A stretch of DNA of 64,000 nucleotides from Oscillospiraceae bacterium (GCA_015065285.1 SVQP01000008.1:1-64000); one strand, 5' to 3'; shown: positions 6,020-15,366, counted from the first letter of the stretch. Translations and numbers: made by a program. Notes: generated by a model not told the origin, from the letters alone.

Positions 6020-8029
6020 TCAGATGTCGGCATCTTTGATATACTGGCTGCCTTTTTCTGCGATAAACACCTTTCTTGCTGCCAGATTATCGCCAAGCAG
6101 CGTATCAAACATGACGTTGGTTGCCTCTGCGTCTGTGGGGGTGACCGCGATCAGTCTGCGCGTTGCGGGGTTCATGGTGGTCTGCCACATCATGTCGGGA
6201 TCGTTCTCACCAAGACCCTTTGAACGCTGCAGCGTATATTTCTTGTTGCCGATCTTTTTCAGGATCTCTGTCTTTTCAAACTCATCGTAAGCAAAGTAGG
6301 TCTTTTCCTTGGTCTGGATCTCGAACAGGGGAGATTCCGCGATAAACACCTTGCCTTCCTGCAAAAGGGTGGGCAAAAGGCGATAGAACAGCGTCAGCAA
6401 AAGGGTTCGGATCTGGAAGCCGTCTTCGTCCGCATCGGTACAGATGATGATCTTGGACCACTTGAGTGCGTCCAGGTCAAATGCGGTCAGGTCTCCCTTG
6501 ACCTTTTTGCCCTGAATTTCCACACCGCAGCCGATGACCTTGAGTAGGTCAGTGATGATCTCACTCTTGAAAATTCTTTCGTAGTCTGCCTTCAGACAGT
6601 TCAGGGTTTTACCGCGTACGGGGATAATAGCCTGGTACTCGGCACATCTTGCCAGCTTGCACGAGGTCAGAGCCGAGTCGCCCTCCACGATGTAGAGCTC
6701 GCGGATGTTTACGTCCTTGGTGCGGCAGTTAACGAACTTTTCCACACGGTTGGCTATGTCAATGGTGCCGGTCAGCTTTTTCTTGATGTTGAGTCTTGTG
6801 GCATCGGCAGATTCGCGGCTGCGCTTATTGACAAGCACCTGCGCTGCAAATCGCTCTGCTTCAAGCGGATTTTCGGTAAAGTAAATGTCCAGGTTCTGAC
6901 GCAAAAAATCGTTCATAGCCGAGTAGATAAACTCGTTTGTAATCGATTTCTTGGTCTGGTTTTCGTAGGACGTGCTGGTAGAGAACGAGTTGATGACAAG
7001 CACCAGACAATCGGCAATGTCCGAGAACTGGATCTTGGCTTCATTCTTGTTATACTTATTGTTGTTCTTGAGGTACTTATCCAGTGCGAACACAAATGCG
7101 GACTTGACCGCCTTGTCGGGTGAGCCGCCGTGCTCCAAAAAGCTGGAGTTATGGTAATATTCCAAGGCGTTTACCGTGTTGCACACGCAGAATGAGAAGT
7201 CCGCCTTAACCTTGTACATAGGCTTGTCCTCTCTGTCCTTGCCCTGCGTTTCCATGTGCCAGAGCACAGGCTGGGTCACGGCCGCCTCGCCAACCATTTC
7301 AGCAACGTAGCCCGAAATGCCATTTTCATACACGAATCTCTGCTCGGAGAAGGACTTGTCCTCCTGCTCGATATACAAAACAAAGCAAATGCCGGGGTTG
7401 ACCACCGCCTGGCGGTGCAGGGTATCCACGTAAAAGTTGTGGGGGATGTTGATATCGGTAAAGACCTCAAGGTCGGGCTTCCAGTGAATGACGGTACCCG
7501 TGCGCTTTTCGCGTCGCTCCAGCTCGCGCTCGGCAAGCTCGGTGACCGGCTCGCCCTTCTTGAAGCTGATCTTTCGCTCGAATTTGCCATCATAAGAGGT
7601 AACGGTCATGAATTCCGAGCTGTACTGGGTCGCACACGCGCCAAGGCCGTTCAGACCAAGGGAATATTCGTAAGCGGAATCTCCGCTGTTGTTATCGTAT
7701 TTACCGCCTGCGTACATTTCGCAGTAGATCAGGTACCAGTTATATTGCTGCTCCTTTTCGTTCCAGCCAAGCGGCACGCCGCGGCCGTGGTCCTCGACTG
7801 TAATGCTTTTGTCACGATAAACGCGCACCGTAATCTCGGAGCCGTGCCCCTCGCGCGCCTCGTCCACAGAGTTGGAGAGGATCTCGAAAAAGGAGTGCTC
7901 ACAGCCGTCCAGACCGTCCGAGCCAAAGATAACGCCGGGGCGTTTACGCACGCGGTCCGCGCCCTTTAAGGCTGTAATGCTCTGGTCATTATATTGCTGT
8001 TTTGCATTGGTCGTTTTCGTTGCTGCCAT
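6020..8029 (-). CDS. Type IIA topoisomerase subunit B (divergent GyrB/ParE paralogue)
   Basis: 669 residues. GHKL ATPase domain at the N terminus (ILSNSVDEAREG with the Mg-binding Asn, EDHGRGVP, LGLNGLGACATQY), transducer domain in the middle, and a TOPRIM domain with YIVEGDSA (about 455) and ICTDADEDG (about 540), the metal-binding acidic residues being intact. It should hydrolyse ATP to drive strand passage together with an A subunit. No gyrA/parC-like gene is adjacent, unlike the usual gyrBA or parEC pairs, and the sequence (QQYNWYLIYCEMYAGGKYDNN) is clearly diverged from housekeeping GyrB. The start at 8029 is preferred over 8044 because GGAGG lies six bases upstream. It has its own promoter at 8063-8090. 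Confidence 0.87.
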   Translation of the reverse strand: MAATKTTNAKQQYNDQSITALKGADRVRKRPGVIFGSDGLDGCEHSFFEILSNSVDEAREGHGSEITVRVYRDKSITVEDHGRGVPLGWNEKEQQYNWYLIYCEMYAGGKYDNNSGDSAYEYSLGLNGLGACATQYSSEFMTVTSYDGKFERKISFKKGEPVTELAERELERREKRTGTVIHWKPDLEVFTDINIPHNFYVDTLHRQAVVNPGICFVLYIEQEDKSFSEQRFVYENGISGYVAEMVGEAAVTQPVLWHMETQGKDREDKPMYKVKADFSFCVCNTVNALEYYHNSSFLEHGGSPDKAVKSAFVFALDKYLKNNNKYNKNEAKIQFSDIADCLVLVINSFSTSTSYENQTKKSITNEFIYSAMNDFLRQNLDIYFTENPLEAERFAAQVLVNKRSRESADATRLNIKKKLTGTIDIANRVEKFVNCRTKDVNIRELYIVEGDSALTSCKLARCAEYQAIIPVRGKTLNCLKADYERIFKSEIITDLLKVIGCGVEIQGKKVKGDLTAFDLDALKWSKIIICTDADEDGFQIRTLLLTLFYRLLPTLLQEGKVFIAESPLFEIQTKEKTYFAYDEFEKTEILKKIGNKKYTLQRSKGLGENDPDMMWQTTMNPATRRLIAVTPTDAEATNVMFDTLLGDNLAARKVFIAEKGSQYIKDADI

Positions 8030-8062
8030 GTATTCCTCCGTCATAATAATTATCCAAATTAT

Positions 8063-8090
8063 ATTATAACATTTTTTTATGATTTTGCAA
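8063..8090 (-). promoter_or_regulatory. Promoter of the GyrB-like gene
   Basis: Minus-strand TTGCAA (8090-8085) and TATAAT (8068-8063), 16-base spacer. It diverges from the murD promoter 50 bases away. Confidence 0.6.
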
Positions 8091-8142
8091 AGGGGTTTTG
8101 CAAAAAAGATTTGTACAGGTCGTAAATATTCGGGGAATTCTA

Positions 8143-8171
8143 TTGCAAAAAAAGGGATGAAGCATTATAAT
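8143..8171 (+). promoter_or_regulatory. Promoter of murD and the downstream run
   Basis: TTGCAA (8143-8148), 17 bases, TATAAT (8166-8171), 35 bases before the murD start. Confidence 0.7.
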
Positions 8172-8206
8172 ATATAATGAATTATTATGGATTGTGAGGT
8201 GTGCGC

Positions 8207-9631
8207 ATGAAAACCGATTCTCCCATCTGGTCGGCAATACGCGGCGGAGTCTGCTGCCTTCTGGGTTTTGGCGTATCGAATATGATGCTGGCAGATATTT
8301 TACTTGCTCACGGTGCATCGTGCGTGCGAGTTTACGATAAAAAATCGCCCGAGCAGCTGGGCGCGATTGCCATGCAGCTGCAAAAGCGAGGTGTGGAATT
8401 TTTCCACGGTGAGCAATATCTTTCAAATCTTGAGGGTGACGTGATTTTCCGCTCACCGGGATTTCGGCCCGATAAGCCCGAGATTGCGGCAGCGGTAGCG
8501 CGCGGTGCTATTCTGAGCAGCGAGATGGAGCTGTTTTTGGCATCCTGCGAGGCGCGCGTGATCGGTATTACGGGCAGTGACGGCAAGACTACCACCACCA
8601 CACTGACCTGGCATTTTCTCAAGCAGGCGGTGCGTGAGCGCGGATACGGTCAGGTTTACGTAGGCGGCAACATCGGCACCTCGCTGATGCCCTACGTGCA
8701 GGACATGACAAAGGACGATTTTGCGGTCGTGGAGCTTTCCAGCTTTCAGCTCATGACCATGCAGCAGCCGCTTGCCATCAGCGCCATTACCAATCTCAGC
8801 CCCAATCATCTGGATTGGCATACCGATATGGATGAATACGTGGCAGCCAAATGCCACATTTACCGGGGCGAGGGCGCTTGCCGACTGGTCACCAATCGAG
8901 ACAATGAAAAGACACTGGAGCTTGCAGGGAATGCGCAGATCCCGGTAACGCTGTTTTCCTCACGCCTGCACGATTATCAAAGCATCATGCAGGGCAGGGA
9001 GGGCAGAGCGGTTTATATCAAGGACGGTGTGATCGTGTGCTCGGATGGAGAGCGCGAGCAGCCCATGCTGCAGATTTCGGATATTTTGCTGCCCGGCATG
9101 CACAACGTGGAAAATTACATGACCGCCATCGGTCTTGTACAGGATTTCGTTACCCCTGAGGCGGTGCAGAGCGTGGCACGAAGCTTTGGCGGTGTGGAGC
9201 ACAGATTTGAATTTGTCAGGGAAAAGGACGGCGTCAAGTTCTATAACAGCTCGATCGACTCCAGCCCCTCCCGCACAACCGCTGCGCTTTCGGGCATTCC
9301 GCCCAGAACCGCGTGGGTGATCTGCGGAGGATACGACAAGCACATTCCCTTTGAGCCCTTGGCGCGCGTGCTGCGCGAGCGTGCGTGCGGCGTGGTGCTG
9401 ACGGGAGCAACAGCCGATGCCATAGCCAAGTCACTGGACGAATGCCGCGAGGGAGACCTTGCGCTGCCCATTTACAGAGAGCCTGATTTCGAACAGGCGG
9501 TCAAGTGTGCGGCGCGCATGGCAAAAAAGGGTGAGATGGTACTGCTGTCTCCCGCCTGCGCAAGCTTTGATGCGTTTGAGAATTTCGCGCACAGAGGGCG
9601 CACGTTCTGTAAGATAGTCAATCAATTGTAA
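8207..9631 (+). CDS. murD: UDP-N-acetylmuramoyl-L-alanine--D-glutamate ligase MurD
   Basis: 474 residues, normal length. Adds D-glutamate to UDP-MurNAc-L-Ala in cytoplasmic peptidoglycan precursor synthesis. Rossmann-type UDP-binding domain first (LLGFGVSNMMLADIL), then the ATP-binding Mur domain with GITGSDGKTTTTT at about residues 120-132, GGNIGTS, LSSFQL and NLSPNHLDWH, then the C-terminal domain with NSSIDSSPSRT and WVICGGYDKHIPFE. The ATG at 8207 has GAGGTG five bases upstream and is preferred over the GTG at 8201. It is first in a plus-strand run with M42 peptidases 24 bases downstream; other mur genes are not here. Confidence 0.95.
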   Translation: MKTDSPIWSAIRGGVCCLLGFGVSNMMLADILLAHGASCVRVYDKKSPEQLGAIAMQLQKRGVEFFHGEQYLSNLEGDVIFRSPGFRPDKPEIAAAVARGAILSSEMELFLASCEARVIGITGSDGKTTTTTLTWHFLKQAVRERGYGQVYVGGNIGTSLMPYVQDMTKDDFAVVELSSFQLMTMQQPLAISAITNLSPNHLDWHTDMDEYVAAKCHIYRGEGACRLVTNRDNEKTLELAGNAQIPVTLFSSRLHDYQSIMQGREGRAVYIKDGVIVCSDGEREQPMLQISDILLPGMHNVENYMTAIGLVQDFVTPEAVQSVARSFGGVEHRFEFVREKDGVKFYNSSIDSSPSRTTAALSGIPPRTAWVICGGYDKHIPFEPLARVLRERACGVVLTGATADAIAKSLDECREGDLALPIYREPDFEQAVKCAARMAKKGEMVLLSPACASFDAFENFAHRGRTFCKIVNQL

Positions 9632-9655
9632 CCATAGAAAAACGAGGATAGACGT

Positions 9656-10696
9656 ATGGATCTGAAAGCATTGATCACGTCGCTTTGCGGCCTGTATTCG
9701 GTATCGGGCGCAGAGTCGGCAAGCACGCAGGGCGCTGAGCATATTCTTGGCGATCTGTTTGACGAGCACGTCACGGATGGCGTGGGGAACCACGTATTTA
9801 TCAAGCGCTGCGGACGCAAGAACGCGCCCAGGATTTTAGTAGACGCGCATTTTGACGAGATTGGTATGATGGTAAGTGATATTACCGAGGAGGGCTTTGT
9901 GCGCTTTACCAACGTGGGCGGTGTGGATACCCGTATTCTGCCGGGCGCCAAGGTGCTCATTTACGGTAAGAAAACGGTGCAGGGCATTGTTTGCACCATG
10001 CCGACAAGGTTGCTTGGCAATGATCCCGAGGCACTGCCCGAGATCGGTCAGCTGTATATTGATACCGGCTGGAGCGCGCACGAGCTCAAAAAGATGATTG
10101 CCAACGGTGCCTCCATCGGCTTTATGCCCACCTATACCACCCTGCTTGGCGACAGAATCGCAGGCAAGGCGTTTGACGACAAGGCGTGCGGTGCGTGCGC
10201 TGCACACGGCATTGGCAAGGTCAATGCCAAGGATATGGCGGGTGACGTATATTTTCTGTTCTCGGCAGGAGAGGAGACCTCCATGCTGGGCGCCATGACC
10301 GCGGGCAGCAGTATCAAGCCCGATTATGCCATGGTGATTGACGTCACGCATGCGTCCTGCCCCGAAACGGCAGACCTGCCGCTGGCAAGCTTTGGCAGCG
10401 GTGCCGTGCTGGATTATGCTCCCATGACCAATCGTGCGCTGACCGGTATGGTCAAGCAGATGATGACCGAAAATGAGATCCCGTTTACCTGCAGCGCATC
10501 CGGCGGCAGCACGGGAACCAATGCAAATCGCCTGTGGCTGACCGGTGACGGTGTACCCACGGTGCTCATCAGCCTGCCTATCAAAAATATGCACTCGTCC
10601 ACCGAGGTGCTGGATCTGCGTGATGCTGCTGCCGTGGCTGACGTGGTAAGCGCTTTCGTTTGCTCGGAACAGATCGGGGAGGTGTTTGCAAGATGA
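9656..10696 (+). CDS. M42 family aminopeptidase, paralogue 1 (complete active site)
   Basis: 346 residues. M42 enzymes are cytoplasmic, cobalt/zinc-dependent aminopeptidases that form dodecameric tetrahedral (TET) particles and trim peptides. All ligands are visible: His65 and Asp67 (AHFDEIG), Asp174-Asp175 (AFDDKACG), catalytic Glu206-Glu207 (AGEETS), Asp229 (VIDVTHA) and His313 (NMHSSTE). The gene overlaps the second paralogue by an ATGA, implying translational coupling. With its two neighbours it forms a three-gene M42 cassette, which suggests a mixed TET complex or division of substrate preference. Confidence 0.9.
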   Translation: MDLKALITSLCGLYSVSGAESASTQGAEHILGDLFDEHVTDGVGNHVFIKRCGRKNAPRILVDAHFDEIGMMVSDITEEGFVRFTNVGGVDTRILPGAKVLIYGKKTVQGIVCTMPTRLLGNDPEALPEIGQLYIDTGWSAHELKKMIANGASIGFMPTYTTLLGDRIAGKAFDDKACGACAAHGIGKVNAKDMAGDVYFLFSAGEETSMLGAMTAGSSIKPDYAMVIDVTHASCPETADLPLASFGSGAVLDYAPMTNRALTGMVKQMMTENEIPFTCSASGGSTGTNANRLWLTGDGVPTVLISLPIKNMHSSTEVLDLRDAAAVADVVSAFVCSEQIGEVFAR

Positions 10697-11769
10697 AATA
10701 CTACGGACTTGAATTGATTGAGCAGCTGTGCGCGGAGTTTGGACCCTCAGGCTGCTGCGACCCGGTCAGAGAAGCGATTACAGAGCAGATTGTGGATGTG
10801 GTTGACGCCTATTGCGTGGACCGCGTGGGCAATATCGTTGCCAAGCTTTGCGGTGGCGGCGAGGGCTATGATGCCAAGAACCCCAAAAAGGTGATGATCT
10901 GCACCGGCATGGATGAGGTTGGCTTGATTATCAGGCGTGTTGCGGATAAGGGACATTTGAATTTTGCACCTATCGGTGATATTGACCCCCGTGTGCTGGG
11001 CGGAAAGAGCCTGCTGGTGGGGGACGGTACAAGAGCGATCAAGGGCATTGTGGCATCCAAGGCAATCCATTTGCAGAGTGCCGAGGAGCGCAGACGTCTG
11101 ACTCCCGTGCGCAAGATGTATATTGACATTGGAGCCGAGGACGCAGAGGAAGCGAAAAAATACGTGGACGTGGGACACGTTGCCGTATTTGATTGCGCCT
11201 TTGAGCGCTTTGGTGAGGAAAAAGCGTTTATGAGCGCCAAGGCACTGGAATCCAGACTTGGATGCGCGGCACTCATCGAGCTGTTGCGCATGCTCAAATC
11301 GGGCAGAGTCAAGCTGCCGTACGATCTGTACGTTGCCTTTACCGATTGCTCTCAGATCATGTTCAGCGCAGCCCGTGTGGCAGCTGCAGCGGTCAAGCCG
11401 GATCTTTGTGTGATCGTGGAGGCGCGCGAGGCACTGGATTATCCCGGCATCAGTGAAAGCACTCGCATGTGCGCGCTGGGGCAGGGCGCAGCGGTTGCCT
11501 TTGTGGATTCCTCTGCTGTTTACGATAAGGACTATACTGCCGATCTGCGAGCTTGTGCTGCAGCACAGGGCATTGCACTGCAGGCGGTTTGCGGCTCGCC
11601 CCGTGCACAGCTGGGCGGAGCGGTACAGCAGGGGGCGCAGGGGGTACGCATGGTCTCACTGGGCTATCCCATCAGAAATCTGCACGCGCCCGTGCAGGTT
11701 GCCAAGGTTTCGGATTATTATGCGGTAAGAGATCTTTTGTTCTCTTACGTCAAAGAGATAAAGGAGTAA
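10693..11769 (+). CDS. M42 family paralogue 2, metal ligands lost (probable pseudo-peptidase)
   Basis: 358 residues and colinear with its neighbours, but the active site is degraded: the HxD motif is GMD (Gly72, Asp74), the bridging Asp-Asp is Leu-Glu (185-186), the catalytic Glu-Glu is Asp-Cys (218-219) and the later Asp is Glu243; only the final His331 (NLHAP) is kept. The fold-determining segments (PIGDIDPRVLGGK, IKGIVASKAIHLQ, MYIDIGAEDAEEA) are intact and the frame is open over full length, so the gene is maintained. The likely role is structural or regulatory inside a mixed TET particle. The start at 10693 overlaps the previous stop (ATGA) with a GGGGAGG site. Confidence 0.85.
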   Translation: MKYYGLELIEQLCAEFGPSGCCDPVREAITEQIVDVVDAYCVDRVGNIVAKLCGGGEGYDAKNPKKVMICTGMDEVGLIIRRVADKGHLNFAPIGDIDPRVLGGKSLLVGDGTRAIKGIVASKAIHLQSAEERRRLTPVRKMYIDIGAEDAEEAKKYVDVGHVAVFDCAFERFGEEKAFMSAKALESRLGCAALIELLRMLKSGRVKLPYDLYVAFTDCSQIMFSAARVAAAAVKPDLCVIVEAREALDYPGISESTRMCALGQGAAVAFVDSSAVYDKDYTADLRACAAAQGIALQAVCGSPRAQLGGAVQQGAQGVRMVSLGYPIRNLHAPVQVAKVSDYYAVRDLLFSYVKEIKE

Positions 11770-11773
11770 GGTT

Positions 11774-12781
11774 ATGCTGACAAAACTCAAGCATCTGGTT
11801 CAGGTAAGCGGTGTATCGGGCAGAGAGGGTGCCATTGCCGCCAAAATTTCGGAATATATGTCTCCACTTTGCGATAAGGTGTACACCGATGCCATGGGAT
11901 CGCTGATCGCTTATAAGAAAGGCACGGGAGCGCAGAGAAGAAAAATTATGCTGGTCGCACACATGGATGAGATCGGCTTTGTGGTCACAAGCATTGAAAA
12001 GAACGGTATGCTGCGCTTGGCTCCCATCGGCGGCATTCATTTCTCGGCATCCGCCTTTTCCGAGGTAGTATTTGAGAACGGACAGCGCGGTGTGCTGGTG
12101 CCCGAGGCGGGTGTCAAGCCGAACGACTGGACGTATGACAAAATGGTGGTTGATATTGGTGCCAAGGACGCGCGCGATGCCGAAAAGCGCGTTGCTGTGG
12201 GAGATTTCTTCTCGGTCGCACCCAATATTATCAAGCTCTCTGCGCGCAGAATTGCAGGCAGACCCATTGACGACCGTATTGGCTGTGCCGTGATGATCGA
12301 GATTGCAGAGAGACTGCAGGAGCAGCCCTGTGCAGACGACGTGTATTTCGTGTTTGCGGTGCAGGAGGAGGTTGGTGTGCGCGGAGCAGGCGTTGCGGCT
12401 GAGCAGATCTGCCCCGACTACTGCATCAACTTTGACGTAACCGGTACGGGTGATATGGTTGGTGCCAAGCCCATGGCTTGCGAGCTGGGCGGCGGCGCTG
12501 CCATCAAGGTCAAGGATAGCTCGGTGCTCTGCCACAAGGGTGTGGTGGACAGATTGGTCAAGCTGGCGCGCGAAAAGGGCTTTAAGTACCAGTATGAAAT
12601 TCTGGTAGCAGGCGGTACCGATACCTCTGCCGTGCAGAAGAGCGGTACCGGTGTCAAGGTTGGTGCCATCTCGATTCCCACGCGTTATATTCACTCGGGC
12701 GTGGAAATGTTTGACCTGGGAGATACCAGACTGTGCGTGGAGATCACGCTGCTGTATCTTCACAGCGACAAAAAGGAATAA
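11774..12781 (+). CDS. M42 family aminopeptidase, paralogue 3 (complete active site)
   Basis: 335 residues with all M42 ligands: His63/Asp65 (AHMDEIG), the Asp pair in RPIDDRIGC, the Glu pair in VQEEVGVRG, Asp in NFDVTGTGD and His in YIHSGVE. It looks closest to the canonical FrvX/YsdC type. Four bases separate it from paralogue 2, with AAGGAGTAAGG overlapping the previous stop as ribosome site. Expected to act in the cytosol on oligopeptides. Confidence 0.92.
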   Translation: MLTKLKHLVQVSGVSGREGAIAAKISEYMSPLCDKVYTDAMGSLIAYKKGTGAQRRKIMLVAHMDEIGFVVTSIEKNGMLRLAPIGGIHFSASAFSEVVFENGQRGVLVPEAGVKPNDWTYDKMVVDIGAKDARDAEKRVAVGDFFSVAPNIIKLSARRIAGRPIDDRIGCAVMIEIAERLQEQPCADDVYFVFAVQEEVGVRGAGVAAEQICPDYCINFDVTGTGDMVGAKPMACELGGGAAIKVKDSSVLCHKGVVDRLVKLAREKGFKYQYEILVAGGTDTSAVQKSGTGVKVGAISIPTRYIHSGVEMFDLGDTRLCVEITLLYLHSDKKE

Positions 12782-12918
12782 ATAGCGCGATATATCAGGC
12801 ATCCGAACCCAAAGTTGCCGATCGCGCATAAATCCTTCCTGAAAATGGGACCCAACCCATTTTCGTCGCGCAGCGACACGGGCGGATTTCAAAAGTTTGA
12901 CTTGGAGTAAAAAAGAAT
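12782..12918 (+). other. Gap in the murD run containing small hairpins
   Basis: 137 bases between the third M42 gene and the YnbB-type gene, the only sizeable gap in the run. It holds a hairpin AAAATGGG/CCCATTTT (about 12842-12863) and a GTCGC/GCGAC hairpin. There is no clear T-run and no clear promoter, so I cannot say whether transcription restarts here. Confidence 0.4.
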
Positions 12919-14178
12919 ATGGATTTTTCACAACAAATTCTGACTCTTGCGGAGCAAGCTGAGGTTGCATTAGCTCCCCACTTTGCACGCATTGAGCAGA
13001 TTGCATTCAATAATACGCAAAAGATCATGGATGCCTTTCGCGAGCACCGCGTGGGCATGACCATGTTTGATTCTACCAGCGGCTATGGCTACGATGACCG
13101 CGGCAGAGATACGCTGGATGCCATCTGGGCAGACGTGATGGATGCCGAGGCGGCATTTGTACGCCATCAGATCGTCAACGGCACGCAGGCACTGACCATT
13201 GGTCTGTTCGGACTGTTGCGTCCGGGCGACGTTATGCTGTCGGTGGCGGGCAAGCCCTATGACACGCTGGAGGACGTCATCGGCATCACCGGCAAGGTGG
13301 GCGACGGCTCGCTGGCAGATTTTGGCGTCAAGTACGATCAGGTTGAGCTGACCGAGTCCGGTGAATTTGATTATGACGGCATTGCGGACAAGCTGCAAAC
13401 CTACGGTGACAGCGTCAAGGTGGTGTTTGTGCAGAGATCCAAGGGATATCTGAACAGAAAAACGCTTTCCTGCGCGCAGATCGGTGAGCTGGTCAGCTTT
13501 GTCAAGCAGAGATGTCATGCCTTTGTGGTGGTAGATAACTGCTACGGTGAATTTACCGAGGAAAAGGAGCCCACTGCTTACGGTGCGGACATGATCATCG
13601 GCTCACTGATCAAAAACCCCGGTGGCGGCATGGCGGAAACGGGTGGCTACATTGCAGGCACTGCGCGCGCCGTTGAGCTGGCAAGCTACAGGTTGACCTC
13701 GCCCGGTGTCGGCTGCGAGGTGGGCGCTACCATGGGGCAGAACAAGAGCCTTTACAAGGGGCTTTTCTACGCACCTCATACCGTGGCGCAGGCGCTCAAA
13801 ACTGCGCATCTGGCAGCTTACGTGTTTGAAGCGCTGGGCTTTGCGGTTGAGCCGCGTTGGGATGAGCAAAGATACGATATTATTCAAACCGTGATCACGG
13901 GCTCGCCCGAGGGACTGTGCGCTTTGTGCCGCGGCATTCAGGCAGGCTCGCCCGTGGATGCTTACGTAACCCCCGAGCCTTGGGCAATGCCGGGATATAA
14001 TGATCCTGTGATTATGGCGGCAGGTGCATTTGTGCAGGGCTCTTCGATCGAGCTTTCTGCCGATGGACCTCTGCGTCCGCCTTACACGGCATATTTCCAG
14101 GGCGGCTTGACCTATGAGAGCGGCAAGATCGGCATTCTCTCTGCCGCACAGAGTATGCTAAAGGAGGGAAAGGCATGA
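12919..14178 (+). CDS. YnbB-type PLP enzyme (methionine gamma-lyase/aluminium-resistance family)
   Basis: 419 residues, typical of the family annotated as 'aluminium resistance' or methionine gamma-lyase-like. Fold type I PLP enzyme: VNGTQALTIGLFGLLRPGD around 86-104 is the phosphate-binding region, VVVDNCYGEF (203-212) supplies the PLP-stacking Asp, and Lys232 in GSLIKNPGGG should bind PLP. Related enzymes cleave or form carbon-sulfur bonds; the natural substrate is not established. In many Firmicutes it is near hflX or glnA; here it lies between the M42 cassette and a lipoprotein, whose start it overlaps by ATGA. Confidence 0.85.
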   Translation: MDFSQQILTLAEQAEVALAPHFARIEQIAFNNTQKIMDAFREHRVGMTMFDSTSGYGYDDRGRDTLDAIWADVMDAEAAFVRHQIVNGTQALTIGLFGLLRPGDVMLSVAGKPYDTLEDVIGITGKVGDGSLADFGVKYDQVELTESGEFDYDGIADKLQTYGDSVKVVFVQRSKGYLNRKTLSCAQIGELVSFVKQRCHAFVVVDNCYGEFTEEKEPTAYGADMIIGSLIKNPGGGMAETGGYIAGTARAVELASYRLTSPGVGCEVGATMGQNKSLYKGLFYAPHTVAQALKTAHLAAYVFEALGFAVEPRWDEQRYDIIQTVITGSPEGLCALCRGIQAGSPVDAYVTPEPWAMPGYNDPVIMAAGAFVQGSSIELSADGPLRPPYTAYFQGGLTYESGKIGILSAAQSMLKEGKA

Positions 14179-15365
14179 AATATGTAAGAATTTCAGCACT
14201 TGTGCTGCTCGCTCTTATGCTGTGTCCCGCACTGGCAGCGTGCACTCCGAACGGTGCACCCAAGGGCATGCAGGATGCAACCTGCCCCGGACAGGATTTT
14301 ATTCTGTACGTGCCCATGCAATGGACGGTGAATTCCCGCAGCGGCATTTCGGGTGCATTCTTTACCACAGCCGATCATTCGGATCAGGCACAAGGATTGG
14401 CACAGCATAGCAATTTCTGGACCATCAGCGCACACAAGGTCACAAGCGATGCCGAGGACTTTGACGCCTATTGGAGCCAATTGACTGCTTATTATGATGA
14501 GCATTATAAAAAATTCAACGTAGTCAATTATGAAGAAGCAACCGAGCAAAAGCCTGCGAAGGTATATCGCGAAACCTCGTTGGATATTTTCGGGGACGAC
14601 GCAGGCATGTATCCCGCGCGCGTCTATGAATTTACTGCAGAGGTCAAGGAATTTGCGCCTGTCGAGGATCTGTCCGCACAGGAGCAGATGATCTTTACGC
14701 GCAAGTACTGCCAGGTGATTTGCCATGCCAAGGACAGAGGCTGCTTTTACGTGCTGACCTATTCGGCAAGAGAAGAGGACTATGATCGCTTTTTGAACGT
14801 CTTTATCGGAGAATTTGAAGAGGAGACTGTGGTTGGTGAATTTGTCATTCTTGGCGAGAGCGAGCAGACAAAGGAACCAAAGCTTTTCAAGGATCCCGAT
14901 ACCACCGATCAGATGAAGCCTGCCTCTACCGATGAGATGCCTTACCGTTTCTACGTACCCGATGCGTGGTATATTGGCGTCAACACCGATTATCCCAGTG
15001 CGCATGCTCCTACGGGCAGCGCAAATGCCACGGTGATGATCTACGTGCCCTCGGATGAGCAGATCAGCGTGGATACTTATTGGGAGGGCTATTGCTTGCC
15101 CGAATATGAGGCTGTGTTTGATTCGATGACTACGCCCGAGCAGGTATTTGAGGGCACGATCGGCACGGACAAGGATGCCAAGAATGCAAAAACCTATCGC
15201 TTTGGCGCAAGCATTGGCGGTAACGACTACCTTTACGAGCAGACCGTGATCGTGCATTCCAGTCTGATCTACGTTGTGACCTACACCGCGCTTGCATCGG
15301 ACGGCAGCTTTGAACAGCATCTGGATGATTACCGCGCCATGCTTGACAGCTTTACCTTCCGTTGA
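14175..15365 (+). CDS. Lipoprotein with two tandem PsbP-like domains
   Basis: 396 residues. Signal peptide with lipobox LAAC (Cys22), so it is outer-face membrane anchored. Two homologous halves are apparent: FILYVPMQWTVN near 47 is echoed by YRFYVPDAWYIG near 258, and FYVLTYSAREEDYDRFLN near 193 by IYVVTYTALASDGSFEQHL near 363. This is the organisation of PsbP-like/DUF1795 domains, duplicated in one chain. Function unknown; such lipoproteins are often involved in stress or in binding. Translationally coupled to the YnbB-type gene (4-base overlap) and one base from the cysteine desulfurase. Confidence 0.75.
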   Translation: MKYVRISALVLLALMLCPALAACTPNGAPKGMQDATCPGQDFILYVPMQWTVNSRSGISGAFFTTADHSDQAQGLAQHSNFWTISAHKVTSDAEDFDAYWSQLTAYYDEHYKKFNVVNYEEATEQKPAKVYRETSLDIFGDDAGMYPARVYEFTAEVKEFAPVEDLSAQEQMIFTRKYCQVICHAKDRGCFYVLTYSAREEDYDRFLNVFIGEFEEETVVGEFVILGESEQTKEPKLFKDPDTTDQMKPASTDEMPYRFYVPDAWYIGVNTDYPSAHAPTGSANATVMIYVPSDEQISVDTYWEGYCLPEYEAVFDSMTTPEQVFEGTIGTDKDAKNAKTYRFGASIGGNDYLYEQTVIVHSSLIYVVTYTALASDGSFEQHLDDYRAMLDSFTFR

Positions 15366-15366
15366 T

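Noticed and set aside
12782..12918. Terminator plus new promoter between the M42 cassette and the YnbB-type gene
   Set aside because: Hairpins are present but there is no T-run and no convincing -35/-10 pair, so a transcript break cannot be claimed.
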